Origin: Takifugu bimaculatus
Taxonomy: Eukaryota > Chordata > Actinopteri > Tetraodontiformes > Tetraodontidae
Assembly (NCBI GenBank): GCA_004026145.2
Contig: CP034990.1
Coordinates: 15,712,383 to 15,776,382 of the forward strand
Direction of reading: 5' to 3'
Length of the DNA stretch: 64,000 bases
The position numbers and the translations under genes were made by a program. Each line of letters begins with the position of its first letter. The first letter of the stretch is position 1. The notes under the pieces are model-generated. The model was not told the origin of the DNA, ran no database searches, and was given only the letters and a program-made list of their open reading frames with translations. Of the stretch, positions 1 through 10,500 are shown one piece after another.

Positions 1-858
1 ATCTGGAAGCATCCGTGTCTCCTCGTGGGGCCGTCTCCACCTCCCTCACCACCCTCCGTTTCCCCTCTTTTTATCGCCCAATCGAATGCGGCGAGTATGC
101 GAAGCAGTTCTAAAATATATAATGAGGTCATTTGCATGAGACTGCAGATTTGGTGACCTTTGCTTTTGCCAATAATTACTGTAAGACCCATCTCTGTCTG
201 TCATCAGCGCGGATGTGGCAGCGACCTCTCGGCACTCGTGAAAGGTTAGCTGGAGGCTTGTGTCTGGACTTATGAAAAAGCCTGAGGAAAATGTCATTAG
301 AGATGGGGGGGGGGGGACACTCGGAATTAACAGTTGGAAATTCAATCAAGGTGGCTTTAAGGATGGAGGGAGTGCACGTGTCTGTGTGCACGGGGTGTGT
401 TGTTTTCCAACAGAAGGGCTGTAAAATCCAACCCCCCCCAGGGTCTAAAAATCCCTCCTGTGACAGTGCAGGACATGATTGACAGCATTGGGGGAGGGGG
501 GTGTTAATGAGTTGTTAATGTCGTTAATGCGTCATGTTGCTGGTTTTATAGCAACGTTTTGGGGTTTTCCCGATGAGTAAACCTGAGCGGATCCCAGCAG
601 ATCAGGCGGATTATTCCCCAAGACATTATTTTTGCGCTTCCTTCTCCTCTAATCAATCATGAAATCATCCCCCCGCCGACTCGGGACGCACTTTTAATTG
701 GCTGCGCCGGCTTATTGGGCGCCGCAGTGTGCAGTGCTCGGCGCGGCGAGCTGGGGAGGCCGCTCGGGCGGGCGGCAGCGGGGTGACGGGGTGGCGGGCG
801 TGCACAGGCAGAGCGGAGCACTAACATCAGAGGCTCTGTTTTGTGCTCTTGGTTCTAG
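1..858 (+). other. pcdh9: pcdh9 upstream intron, 3' part
   Basis: This is the end of the intron preceding the first visible pcdh9 exon. No open frame here resembles protocadherin sequence. A run of 12 G lies at 305-316. Positions 490-700 are A+T-rich with repeated GTTAATG words. From about 690 to 800 the sequence is C+G-rich. A pyrimidine-rich stretch ending in TTCTAG at 853-858 forms the splice acceptor. That this is intron is inferred from the exon that follows. Confidence 0.7.
305..316 (+). repeat. poly-G tract (12 G)
   Basis: A run of 12 G sits in the upstream intron. Homopolymers of this length are prone to slippage and sequencing error. Confidence 0.9.
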
Positions 859-1060
859 TCGCAGCGGCGCGTCACGTTTCACCTGCCGGACGGCTCTCAG
901 GAGAGCTGCAGTGACAGCGGTCTGGGAGAGCACGAGCCTGTAGGCAGTGGCTCCCTCCTCACACAACCTCTCCCTCTGGTGCAGGCGCAGGACGACTTCT
1001 ACGAGCAAGCCTCCCCGGATAAGAGGACCGAAGCCGACGGCAACTCCGATCCCAACTCTG
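859..1060 (+). CDS. pcdh9: protocadherin-9, cytoplasmic-domain exon (partial gene)
   Basis: This internal exon encodes 67 residues of the cytoplasmic tail of protocadherin-9, a delta-1 protocadherin. The family are homophilic adhesion proteins of neuronal membranes. The reading starts [14 protein letters not shown], continues through a Ser/Asp-rich stretch ([15 protein letters not shown]), and ends [14 protein letters not shown] plus one base of an Asp codon. RRVTF is the CM3 motif shared by delta-1 protocadherins (PCDH1, 7, 9, 11) and is known to dock protein phosphatase 1-alpha. As I recall the human PCDH9 tail, the two differ at only a few positions. The acceptor TTCTAG ends at 858 and a second AG at 863-864 would remove Ser-Gln. 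The donor GTGAGT at 1061 splits a codon after its first base, matching the exon at 34984. No start codon is expected: the ectodomain and membrane segment lie upstream of the window. Confidence 0.92.
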
Positions 1061-1066
1061 GTGAGT
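1061..1066 (+). other. pcdh9: splice donor, phase 1
   Basis: The sequence CTG|GTGAGT is a strong U2-type donor. It interrupts a codon after G. The next exon begins AT, giving GAT (Asp), so both exons join in frame. Reading on without splicing would add about 42 unrelated residues before a stop at 1186-1188. Confidence 0.9.
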
Positions 1067-1822
1067 TCCGATCGGACACTGACGCGTCCCCAAATGCACG
1101 TGCATGCTCAGTATCCGCCTCTTTCTTTGTGCATACACGTCTAATAGCATCCGCTAGTTCTTGTCAACTCTTGAACTACCACTGTTAGCTCGATGCTAAT
1201 CTGAGGAGACTGTTGCCAAGAGACGGGTTAAAGGTCGCGAGCGAGTTAAGCGGCGGTAACAAAACCGTCTCAGCAACACCTCTGTGTGCCAAATATCAAT
1301 TCATTTGGCGTCGATTCACCACTCAAGTAGGTTTCTGGCGGAGACAAGAGCAGGTCATTCATTTCTCAGTTAATCATCCAGACTTGTTCATCCTCCCCGG
1401 AGCAAACCTGGGCCTCCCATAGGCTCCCCCACCTATTTGTGAAACTCATTTGATTTATTTAGAGATGATTTCCCAGTTGGAGTTCTTTGTGCTCCGTCGA
1501 AGACGTTAACTTCCCACCATTTCTGGTGGGAGCGTACATCTCCGACCCAGTTCTTCTCATTTTATCATTAAGAGGTGAAACGTGTGCAGAGATCAACCGC
1601 ATCGCCTCCAGATTGATGCCAGCTAGCCTTTTCCAGGGTGGAGCAGGCTGCACTCTGCTATTGCAAGTGTGCGTCTGTTTGTGTGCACGTGTGTCTGTGA
1701 TTTCACACACCAACAAAGTGGAGTTGGCAAATGTATCCGGCCAGACCTTCTGATTCGTGGTGTTCACAACTGAATGGAGCGGCGCATGGCCTAGCTACAC
1801 GCAGCTGGACAGCAACAGACCG

Positions 1823-1888
1823 GCTAGCTCCTTCAATCCAGCTAAAGACTATTATGCTAGCTCCTTCAATTCAGCTAAAGGCTATTAG
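1823..1888 (+). repeat. 33-bp tandem duplication (2 copies)
   Basis: Two adjacent 33-base units start GCTAGCTCCTTCAAT, the first at 1823 and the second at 1856. They differ at three positions. The unit is not related to the microsatellites nearby. Confidence 0.9.
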
Positions 1889-2059
1889 GCTTTTACCACC
1901 AACATCTGTAGACATTCAAAACATTTTGTTAAGTATCATTTTGTTAGCATTTACGTTCAAAAAGTCGCCAGTAATTGATCCTTTTCATGATCGATCTTTC
2001 GATACGTTCATGTCACAACTGTCCCTTTGTTGCCAAATGACTGTAGAAAATCAGGCAAA

Positions 2060-2092
2060 TGAATGAATGAATAAATGAACGAATGAATGAAT
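2060..2092 (+). repeat. imperfect (GAAT)n microsatellite
   Basis: Repeated GAAT units with interruptions (ATAAATGAACGAAT) span about 33 bases. Confidence 0.85.
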
Positions 2093-2299
2093 ATGGTTTT
2101 AAACACGCAACAGTGGGTTGTGGCTTGGTCTGCTTCATTATAATCGCACTATTAATAGCAACAACACTCCTCTTTGATTATGGGCTGTTAAATTCGATAA
2201 ATAATATTAATTTTATTATTATGTTGTGAGCGATGGACTTTAAGATGCTAATTGTGTGAACTCAAGTGTAGAACGAGGTTTTGAATCCCCTCATATAAT

Positions 2300-2330
2300 C
2301 ACACACACACACACATGCACGCGCGCACAC
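2300..2330 (+). repeat. (CA)n with a GC-rich tail
   Basis: About seven CA units are followed by ATGCACGCGCGCACAC, an alternating purine/pyrimidine stretch. Confidence 0.85.
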
Positions 2331-2408
2331 TGTCTGATTGGAAGATATGTGACAGTGCTAAGTTGTAAGTCGACTCACAAATGATCTCCTAAAGGAGCTG
2401 GAAGATGA

Positions 2409-2478
2409 TTGGATGGATGGATGGATGGATGGATGGATGGATGGATGGATGGATGGATGGATGGATGGATGGACGGAT

Positions 2479-2577
<99 letters not shown>

Positions 2578-2578
2578 G
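2409..2578 (+). repeat. compound (GGAT)n-(GATA)n microsatellite
   Basis: About 17 GGAT units (to about 2478, with one GGAC variant) pass directly into about 25 GATA units that end at 2578. The open frames through it (YLSIYLSI and HPSIHPSI on the minus strand) are artefacts of the repeat. Confidence 0.97.
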
Positions 2579-3018
2579 TCAAGTCTAACTTTTATAAAAG
2601 TTTTAAAAGGCTGACGACATTCTCTCAATTTTCTAGAGAAAAAGAGACGTCAATATTGTGGCCCTATGAGTCTTACGGCCACGACGCTGCTGGTTCTGAT
2701 AATGATTGGCTTAAAGGTCAAGAGCATTTTGTAAGAGCACTTTTGTCAAAGCTCATAAATTTTTATAATTCTCAAAACAGCACTTACAATTAGTGCTGGT
2801 AAAAAGGCTGTTAGGAGGTAGGAAGCAAAAGGGAGCTGCTTCCTGTTCTGATCTCCTGGCCTCCGTGTTCGGGCTCCCTGGACACAACATGCTACAACAT
2901 GCTAACGCTGAGATTTTGGGTTCAGGAAACATCCTAAATCTAAAAACACTGTTTCCCGTGACCTGAGAACAGGAAGGTTTGTGTTGAATGAAATGTGTGT
3001 GTTTGAATCTGAGGGGCC

Positions 3019-3037
3019 CACACACACACACACACAC
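3019..3037 (+). repeat. (CA)n microsatellite
   Basis: About nine CA units lie at this position. An interrupted TG tract lies about 230 bases downstream. Confidence 0.9.
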
Positions 3038-3263
3038 GCACATCCACAGCTTGCCAGCCACAGATAAAGTGTGCGCTTCAGCTGAAATCAAACAAAATCT
3101 GCCGATCTGGCACCTTCCCAGGAGATTCTCGTGAGCTCGTGAACGTGACATCAAACATGCAACAGTCAGAAAATAAAACCAAATTTATCCGACTCGCGTC
3201 GCTATTAGAAACACTGTAGCTCATTCAGACACTCTCTGTCTCCCTCACTGGTTTGCATGGAGC

Positions 3264-3289
3264 TGTGTGTGTGTGTCTGTGTGTGTGTG
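3264..3289 (+). repeat. interrupted (TG)n microsatellite
   Basis: TG units are interrupted by one TCTG. The tract is short. Confidence 0.9.
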
Positions 3290-4490
3290 CAGCTGAAATG
3301 AGGTTTGGAGTAATACAAACACTGTAAATGACACCTGTGGACTCACTCATCAAGCAGTGAACCTCCGTGAGATCCCGACTCCTCGTGCACGTGATCCTAC
3401 CGCCACTTTAGTGCTTCAGTGTGTGGTGACGTTAAAGTTATTGACAATGAAACAAACGTGTATCCATAACTTCAGTTCAGCTTTGACTGATGAGCTGTGA
3501 GATGTTCAGGCAGGAATTTCATCTTTTCTGGCTCCTGCCAGCTGGAGAAAACTCCCAATCTTCTCTGCTCCCGCGGCGTTTGAGAGCCTTTACGTGACCC
3601 CCAGCCGAGCGCAGCCGTTTGAAGACTCATGTTAGAAGTTCGAGTTGGAGCATTAGCATTGTAACGTTCCCAATGGGCAAGGACGGGGGGCTAACTTCCC
3701 CAACAACCTCAAAGTCTTGGATCACATCAGCAGTCGGGCGTTTCGGATCTGATGACCTCAAATATCACCGCTCGGTCCTGGATGAGCGAAATAATGAACG
3801 TTCCTGCGCTTTAGCCGCGCTCCTGTTCCCCTCGCGATGCTTCTGACGAGCTCCGTTCAACACCGAGTCATTTAAAAGTAACGTTTTTAAGATATTTCTA
3901 TAGGCTCGGGCTTGTCATCTGAAATGGAGCCGTTTAGCAGCAGCTCCGCAGTTGTTTAAACTTCAAAAGATTTATTTGTCTTTTTTTTTTCTTTCCGGAC
4001 GGTTGTTTACTCGTCCTCTCCTTTTCTATGTTAATCGCGCTGTCTGCAAATCATCTTTGGCTGACACTGAACGTTGCTAATGTACTATAATTAAACTTGC
4101 TTGTGAGCAGGAGGGCGGCGTTGTGCTAACAGCCGCTCTCATTGACAGACATCAAAGGCGGCCCGAGTCTATATCATCTAAAGAGCTCTTCTTATGTCGC
4201 CATCCGGGAGGTGCAAATATCACCGCCGGCGACGACACTTATCAGCGGACAATGGCAGTTTCTTTTGTTGTTGTTGTTTTTTAAGCTGTCAAAAACGTTT
4301 TAAGATGTTTCAAATGATGATTGTTGTAAATAAGCAAAGTGAGCTAGAAAATTAAAACCGCGATAACGCCAGCGAGGACTAGGAACCCATCGATTGACCT
4401 CTTAATAAAGTAAAAAAAAGATTTTCTTTAAAGCGTGTTGGTGGTGGGGACAAAGCCAGCAGGGAAAGAGAGGAGGTAAGTGGACGGAAG

Positions 4491-4499
4491 GGGGGGGGG
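4491..4499 (+). repeat. poly-G tract (9 G)
   Basis: Nine G follow a purine-rich stretch (GAGGAGGTAAGTGGACGGAAG). Confidence 0.85.
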
Positions 4500-5582
4500 T
4501 GTTCGGGGACCTGGTGGAGAAGGACAAAATGCTCAAATGCAGGATTGTAATGTTTTCTACCATGAAAATGGAACCACTTTAGCCATTAATTATTGAAGCA
4601 CAGGAGAGGCTGGATCATTCCCTCGATGAGGCCTTCTGTTCCGCACCGCTTTGAATCAAACATCAAACACCCAAGTCCCGAATCTGCCCAGGATTCGCTT
4701 ATGAAACACAAATGAACGCTTATTTCACCCATTAATGGACCAAAAAGCCCACAATACTGAATTTAGAAGCAAAACTTCAGCGAAGAAAGTCACATCATCA
4801 GCAAAGATGCAACGAAAAGTCTTTTTCTAACGTACATTTAACCTGGATCCACTCAGTTTAACGCAGGTGGTGGAAGCGGCCACGGGTGCCGTTGAAGCCG
4901 TGTTTCCACGGCGATCCGTCTCTGGCTGGAAGAAACCTGGTAGAAGCTACAGCAGCTAATCAGTGCTCATTAGCACGTTAAGAGCAGCAGCACATACTTG
5001 ATTCACCACTGCAAAAGGGATTTTCTGGGCTTTAGCAGTCGCGTCTTATTATAACTCTTTTGGAACCGATGCGTTCATAAGTGAAGTTAACAAAGTGCAG
5101 CTCGTCGCTCTTACGTTGGAGCTAACGGGCAGCAGAGCGTCAGGAGACAGGAGACGTCTACTGTGAACAGCTTTCTGGACTAAGCTACAAGTGGAAACAC
5201 ATGTTTGTCTGACAGCAAACCTGGACGTTTTATTTCCTGCCAGTCGACATGTCACCACGGGGACGAAGAGTGCAAATGAAGGTGAAAACTGTAAACAGGA
5301 AAGTTGTGAGAACAACAACAGAGGTGAAGAAGGAGTCGAGCCCAGAGAGGAGCTGGAGCTCAAAGGCTCATTAATGATCATCTGAAGTAAAGTATGAAGC
5401 AGATTCGTTGTGTTTGCAGGCTGGTTTTGCATAATTACTGTTAGTAAAGGTGAATATTCCCATACCGATTTATTTGGGGGGGCGTCAGGGTTAATCCATA
5501 TAATTACTGGGAATGTTCTACAAGTGGAAAAAAGATACACAAACAGAAAAACAGTAAACAGAAAACATGCTGCTTCAATCAA

Positions 5583-5610
5583 AACTGTGAAACCTGCAGG
5601 TTTCACAGTT
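5583..5610 (+). repeat. 28-bp perfect palindrome
   Basis: AACTGTGAAACCTG is followed immediately by its exact reverse complement, CAGGTTTCACAGTT, centred on CTGCAG at 5594-5599. There is no loop. The flanks (AAAA on both sides) do not extend the pairing. Confidence 0.97.
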
Positions 5611-5690
5611 AAAACTTGTTTTTTTTCTGGTATGTTTATAAATGTTGTGTACATTTTCCTTAGATTCCCAGGGGGAAAAACTATCTAGAA

Positions 5691-5701
5691 GGGGGGGGGG
5701 G
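5691..5701 (+). repeat. poly-G tract (11 G)
   Basis: Eleven G lie about 80 bases after the palindrome at 5583-5610. Confidence 0.9.
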
Positions 5702-6634
5702 TTGAATTTGTAGAGCAAGTAGTTCCGCTTTTCTTTTGCAAGTGGAAGGATGGAAAGATCAGAAGGCATCTGTTGGTGTGGGCTGCAGTCAGAACGGTCA
5801 GAAAGCTCCCAGAGAGATTTGGTCATGCGTAATTACCTAACCTGCTGCTATTAGAGCTGTGTTTGCGCAGCCCCTGCTCCACCTCTCCATCCAAGCATAC
5901 GGACCAGCCACGTTGGTGAGCCCGCTGCTGCTGCAGGGCCGAAAGACCAGCTAAATCCTGACAGACCTCCAGAAATCTTGTGAACTGCAGCTGGGAAAGA
6001 GGACTGGGAAGATCTCCTGAGCCCTCCGTAGGTGGCCTCTGACGCCGACTGGCAAATATATCGTATCGCCATGATCTTGCTAGCGCCGCCATTTTGGCTC
6101 CCTGTTATCTGCTGAAATACATACCGCTGTGCCTTTATGAGCTTCTGATGGCACAAAATTGGACGATTTAAGCGCTTCTTGTCAATAGAGAAAGCGACAC
6201 ATTGAAACGCTGAAGCGTGTGCCAGCAGATTTGTTGTTTCTGTAGTACAGATGCCCGGCCATCGAGTGTTCCGAGTAAACAAATACCAGGCTGTTACTCA
6301 GTCTGGCAGCCGCCCGACCACCGCAGTCATGGACAGTCGGCGTTGCCAGTGAGATGGTGGGGAGCCAGAACAGGAGACGGATGTCGCAGATCCGACAGTG
6401 ACAAACCTGTTTGCATAGCTCTAAATCAACTTGAAAAATGAACGCGCAGGTCGCAAAGTCGTGTCTCCCCCCGCCTTGAACACGGCCAAGAGACGTGGCT
6501 CCGTCTCGGATTTTTACGTTTTTACCTGCCAAAAGCAGAATGAGGAAGAGCGTCTCACCCTCGCCATGTGGAGACTATGTCCAGACGTATTCTCAGAAAG
6601 GTCCCCTTCAGTCCACTGTTGCTGTGTGTAGCGG

Positions 6635-6672
6635 AGGTGGTGGTGGTGGTGGTGGTGGTGGTGGTGGGGGGG
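6635..6672 (+). repeat. (GGT)n trinucleotide repeat with G run
   Basis: About ten GGT units end in a run of G. The polyglycine and polythreonine open frames through it are repeat artefacts. The G-rich strand could form a G-quadruplex. Confidence 0.95.
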
Positions 6673-7548
6673 TCTTGATACCCAAATCCCATTGTGTGAG
6701 GAGGAAGCAGCAGGTTGAGAGTGGCTCGGGCCCTCCGACCAATCCTGTTGGTGGGTGGCATGGATTCATAAATCAGGGAGCGGTGTTAATCTCTCTCAGG
6801 TATTGGCGAGCCAGCCTTCAGTAAATATGTTGCCCCAGGATAGAATGGGGTTTAAAGGATTTCTGTCTCCAAAGAAAAATTAGGCAGGAGCTTCACAAGT
6901 GAGCTAAATGGAAATGCTTGCTGGAGCATCCACAGAGAGCAAGGCGCCGCTGTCAGCTAGTAAACAGCGTCTGAGGCGAGCCTCAGTCATTACGGCGTCG
7001 GCTGTTGCCAACAGCCAGGATGAGCAGACGCTTCGGTTGATGAAGAGCATCTTCTCTGCTGATGATTAGCCACAATGGGGATGAGAAGAAAAACACAACC
7101 GTTGTATCATCAGGTTGGTTATGACAATTGTTTTCCCTTCTATGATAATAACACTTAAGATATTATGCAAGATTTGAGAGCACTCAGCCATAGATGCTAC
7201 GATGTTAAAGGCACAAATTAGAAAGACACGACTTGACTGTTGTTACCCAGTGGTTGTTCTCTTGCTCTTTGTTAATGGGCACTGATTGGGCTGGTATGTA
7301 ATGACTCACTACTGCCCCTTATGGCACATCCGGTATTACAAAAGCTGTTGGTCATTAGCTGGTTGTCTTCCCTGCTGTGTCCCCCCGGGATTGGGGCATC
7401 CTGGCATCAATATTATTGCTTTTAATGCAGGATGCTTGTCTCACTGGTACTAAGTTTAAAGATTTGGTTTGAGATTCAGCTTCTTGTTTAGGGGACAATG
7501 ACATTTACTTAAAACAATATCTAACTTTAAGAGACAGGTGGAGCCATT

Positions 7549-7590
7549 TTGGTGCCCAAGGCACCAAAGATGACCTCTTGGTCATCTTTG
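7549..7590 (+). repeat. two back-to-back perfect inverted repeats
   Basis: The first hairpin pairs TTGGTGCC (7549-7556) with GGCACCAA (7560-7567) around a 3-base loop. The second pairs CAAAGATGACC (7565-7575) with GGTCATCTTTG (7580-7590) around a TCTT loop. They share three bases, so the two stems compete or stack. No transposon was recognised around them. Confidence 0.95.
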
Positions 7591-10500
7591 TTGCAATGGA
7601 AATTTTGCATTATTTCATCATAGTTAGCCTCTAGCTAGCACAAATGAAAAGCGACACCACATTTTTTAAAAGCGTCCTAGGTGTTGCCTATTTTTTACTT
7701 GATTTTTTCTTTTTCTTTTAAAAAGAAGACCCAAGGCTTTTTAATGAAAGAAAAATAATGCTTCAGTAGAGAAAATGTAGAAAAATCACTGGGCAGAAAT
7801 ACTAACTGTAAAACACCACTTTTCAGTCTAATTATGTATAACAACGAAAGACTATTTTAATTTGAAATTTCAAAATGATCCCTTCAGTCAGTTAATCTGT
7901 TTTCCGCAGCTTTTTTGTCATGCTTTATACCTGCAGGGCATCTTCCATTTTAAAGAGGAATTAAAAAGGTCATAGAACCAATCATTTTCACATAAAAAAA
8001 GACAAAAATCACTCTGATACTGTTGTAGTTGCTAAGAGTGATAAGATGAAACCGAAAGACGTATGGGACGGCAGCCAACAAAAAGGGAAATGCATTCATA
8101 GAAGAAGAGAAACATTAAAAGGAGACATCGTAATCCTCTGTTTCAACGTGGAGCCGTATCGCTGCAGGCACCACTGTTCAAAGAGTCAAAGAGAGGGAGA
8201 CAAAGAGTCTGCAGAGAGGCAGTATTTACACTGAGGCAGCAACTAAAATGGGTTATCTTAGCATTAAAACACACTGGGCTCCGCTAACCTGTCATTGCGC
8301 GAGTGTTCAAAAGGCGGCGTGGTATCTTCAGAGGGAGCTGCACCTTCACCCCAGTGAACTGATGTGAGGGGAGCCAACGCTGTGATCGGGGCTAATCCCC
8401 CCCGCTGTGTTCTTTGAGAGAGATACTTGTGCAATTCACCAGAGGGAACCAAAGTGAGATGAGAAACAGGCACTTCTGACAGAAAAGGAAAAAAAAAAAG
8501 GTGTGAGAGCGGTGCAGTCACCGCGATGAATCCTCACACGTTCCCTCGAAATAGGACAGATCTTAATATGCACGTGTGTGAAGGGTGTCCGGGTGCACGT
8601 GAGCGTACGCTGTGCATCCTCCACCCAAGCATATGGTGTTTAGATCACACTGAAATCCACCAGGAACCGAGTTGATGCCTCCCGGTTAATTGCGGAAATT
8701 TACCGATTTAGAAGCAAAGAACTCCAGCAGATGTTTGAGCTAGCGGAGGAGTCTGGGCTTTTGATAACGTGCACGATGCAGATGCACAGTTCCTAGACGC
8801 AATTTTTTTTCTGAGAGGGAGCAACCTCAGCATCTTTTGTGCAAGGGTTCTGATATGGAGGGAAATATGGATATAAAGCTGGGTGGGACAATGGATCTCA
8901 TGAATTCAAGATGGCGCCGAATCGATGCATCCGATAAGGAATTTCCGCGACATTTGCTAATTTTATGCCGTCTGTACTGTGTGTACAAGAGAAAACTGCA
9001 TCTGGAGAAAACCCAATAACAACAAGAGCTAAATCAAAGGACCATAGAGATACAGTTACTCAAACGTGCTTCATCCAGAACTTTACCCACGAGTTAGTGA
9101 GAAGCGATGAGTTCAGGTGCGCCCCAGCGCGGCTGCCCGTGACAAAGACAGATGGACGGGGGCTCGGCGGAGACTTCAGATGGGCACAACTAATGAGATG
9201 GGAGAAGGAAAATATCACATTGGAAATAGATGGATGACAGGTGAAGTCAAAGTGAGCTGACAAGGTGAGAAGTAATCACTCCGAGAGCGGAATGCATACC
9301 GATCCCGTGAGCGGCGGGAAGGAAAAGGTCACTGACAAAATACAGCAAGTTTGAGAGAGAGAAATATTGGTAGCGCCTTTGTAAGGTCAGCGGGAAAACT
9401 GGAGACTGACAGCTTGATGGGGTGGTCTTCAGATGGTCCGATGACGGTTGGGGTGATTAGGAACCCAGTGGATGGATCTGTGAAGCATCCTTCATCAGAA
9501 GCTGAAGAACTGTTGACGAAGCCTGGATGGTTCTGAATAAACGGTCATTACTGACGAGGGGGTGACTTCCTGTCAGGTGGGGTCACATCAAGATAATTGT
9601 TCCATATAAAAGCTGCCTATTACGTGTCGTTTCAGGCCTCAATTCTTCATGTCATATGTCGTTGAACCCTTTTTTACTCCATATTTTTGATCCGGGGCAG
9701 CGGGGGGTGGGGGTTCATATTGGCACACAGACATCGGGGTCAGTATATTTATTAATAACTGCTGTAAATACTTGTAGAACCATAAATGCAGAGATTGGCA
9801 TTTATTTGAAAATGCCAGGGTGCCGATGCAGGTATGGGAAGCTGTAATTCCGGAGGCACAGATGGAGGAGCGGAACAAGCTCCACGCAGCAAAACAGAAA
9901 CTGTCACCTCCCGAACCGGGTGTTGAGAGATCAGCGCTCTTCAGCACTTGCTTACTCACACGGTCCCACGGCTGAATACTTCGATCCCGGTGTTTAGGCC
10001 GTTCCTTTCACCAATGAACTCTCGGCATTTTCTATTTCACAACCTCTCACAGCTTTTCCTGCGTCACTACACGCCGTCTCCCCTCTATTTCCTGGTTCCA
10101 AACAGGGGTTAGCACTTTGCGGCTCCTCTTCCATCATTGCTTTTTATGAACCGAGAGGTAAGTTCACACCAAATCAGACCCAAGCTGGATCTCAAAAGAT
10201 GGAGATGAAAATCCAAAAAGGAAATAATAAAGAAAACCTGACAAGGCAGAGAGCAACGAGGCGGGGGGGGAGGAACCCATGCATACATGGGAAGACAATG
10301 ATTCCGTAAACAGGTTACAAGTAGAGACAGCCTATCCAAGGAATTCAGGCTGCAAACTCATCTGGAAAAGCAAAATGTTGACATCTACATCTGTTTAGAA
10401 GCACAGAGGAAACACTACAATTATTCTTCAATTAATCATTTCGGTCAGGAGCTGCATGGTTCTTCTTTGATGGCCACAGAGTCTGAAAGTCCACTTTAAA

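Larger units (their letters stand above)
1067..2408. other. intronic stretch without a gene
   Basis: Apart from the duplication at 1823-1888 and small GAAT and CA repeats, this is unique non-coding sequence. I recognise no gene or transposon. Confidence 0.6.
2579..7548. other. intronic stretch without a gene
   Basis: No exon-like frame was recognised. It holds CA/TG repeats, poly-G tracts, the GGT repeat and the 28-bp palindrome. Positions 4105-4260 are a motif-dense block (SOX-like ACAATGG at 4249, GATA site CTTATC at 4238). The longest frame (minus, 5049-5654, 201 codons) has no domain I know and runs through the palindrome. Confidence 0.55.

Noticed and set aside
2358..2628. Minus-strand frames with YLSI and HPSI repeats
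   Set aside because: They are produced by the tetranucleotide microsatellite, whose period 4 keeps frames open.
5049..5654. 201-codon minus-strand frame, the longest in the window
   Set aside because: It has a hydrophobic stretch but no recognised domain, low-complexity Ser/Leu runs and no splice context, and it reads through the palindrome. It is probably a chance frame.
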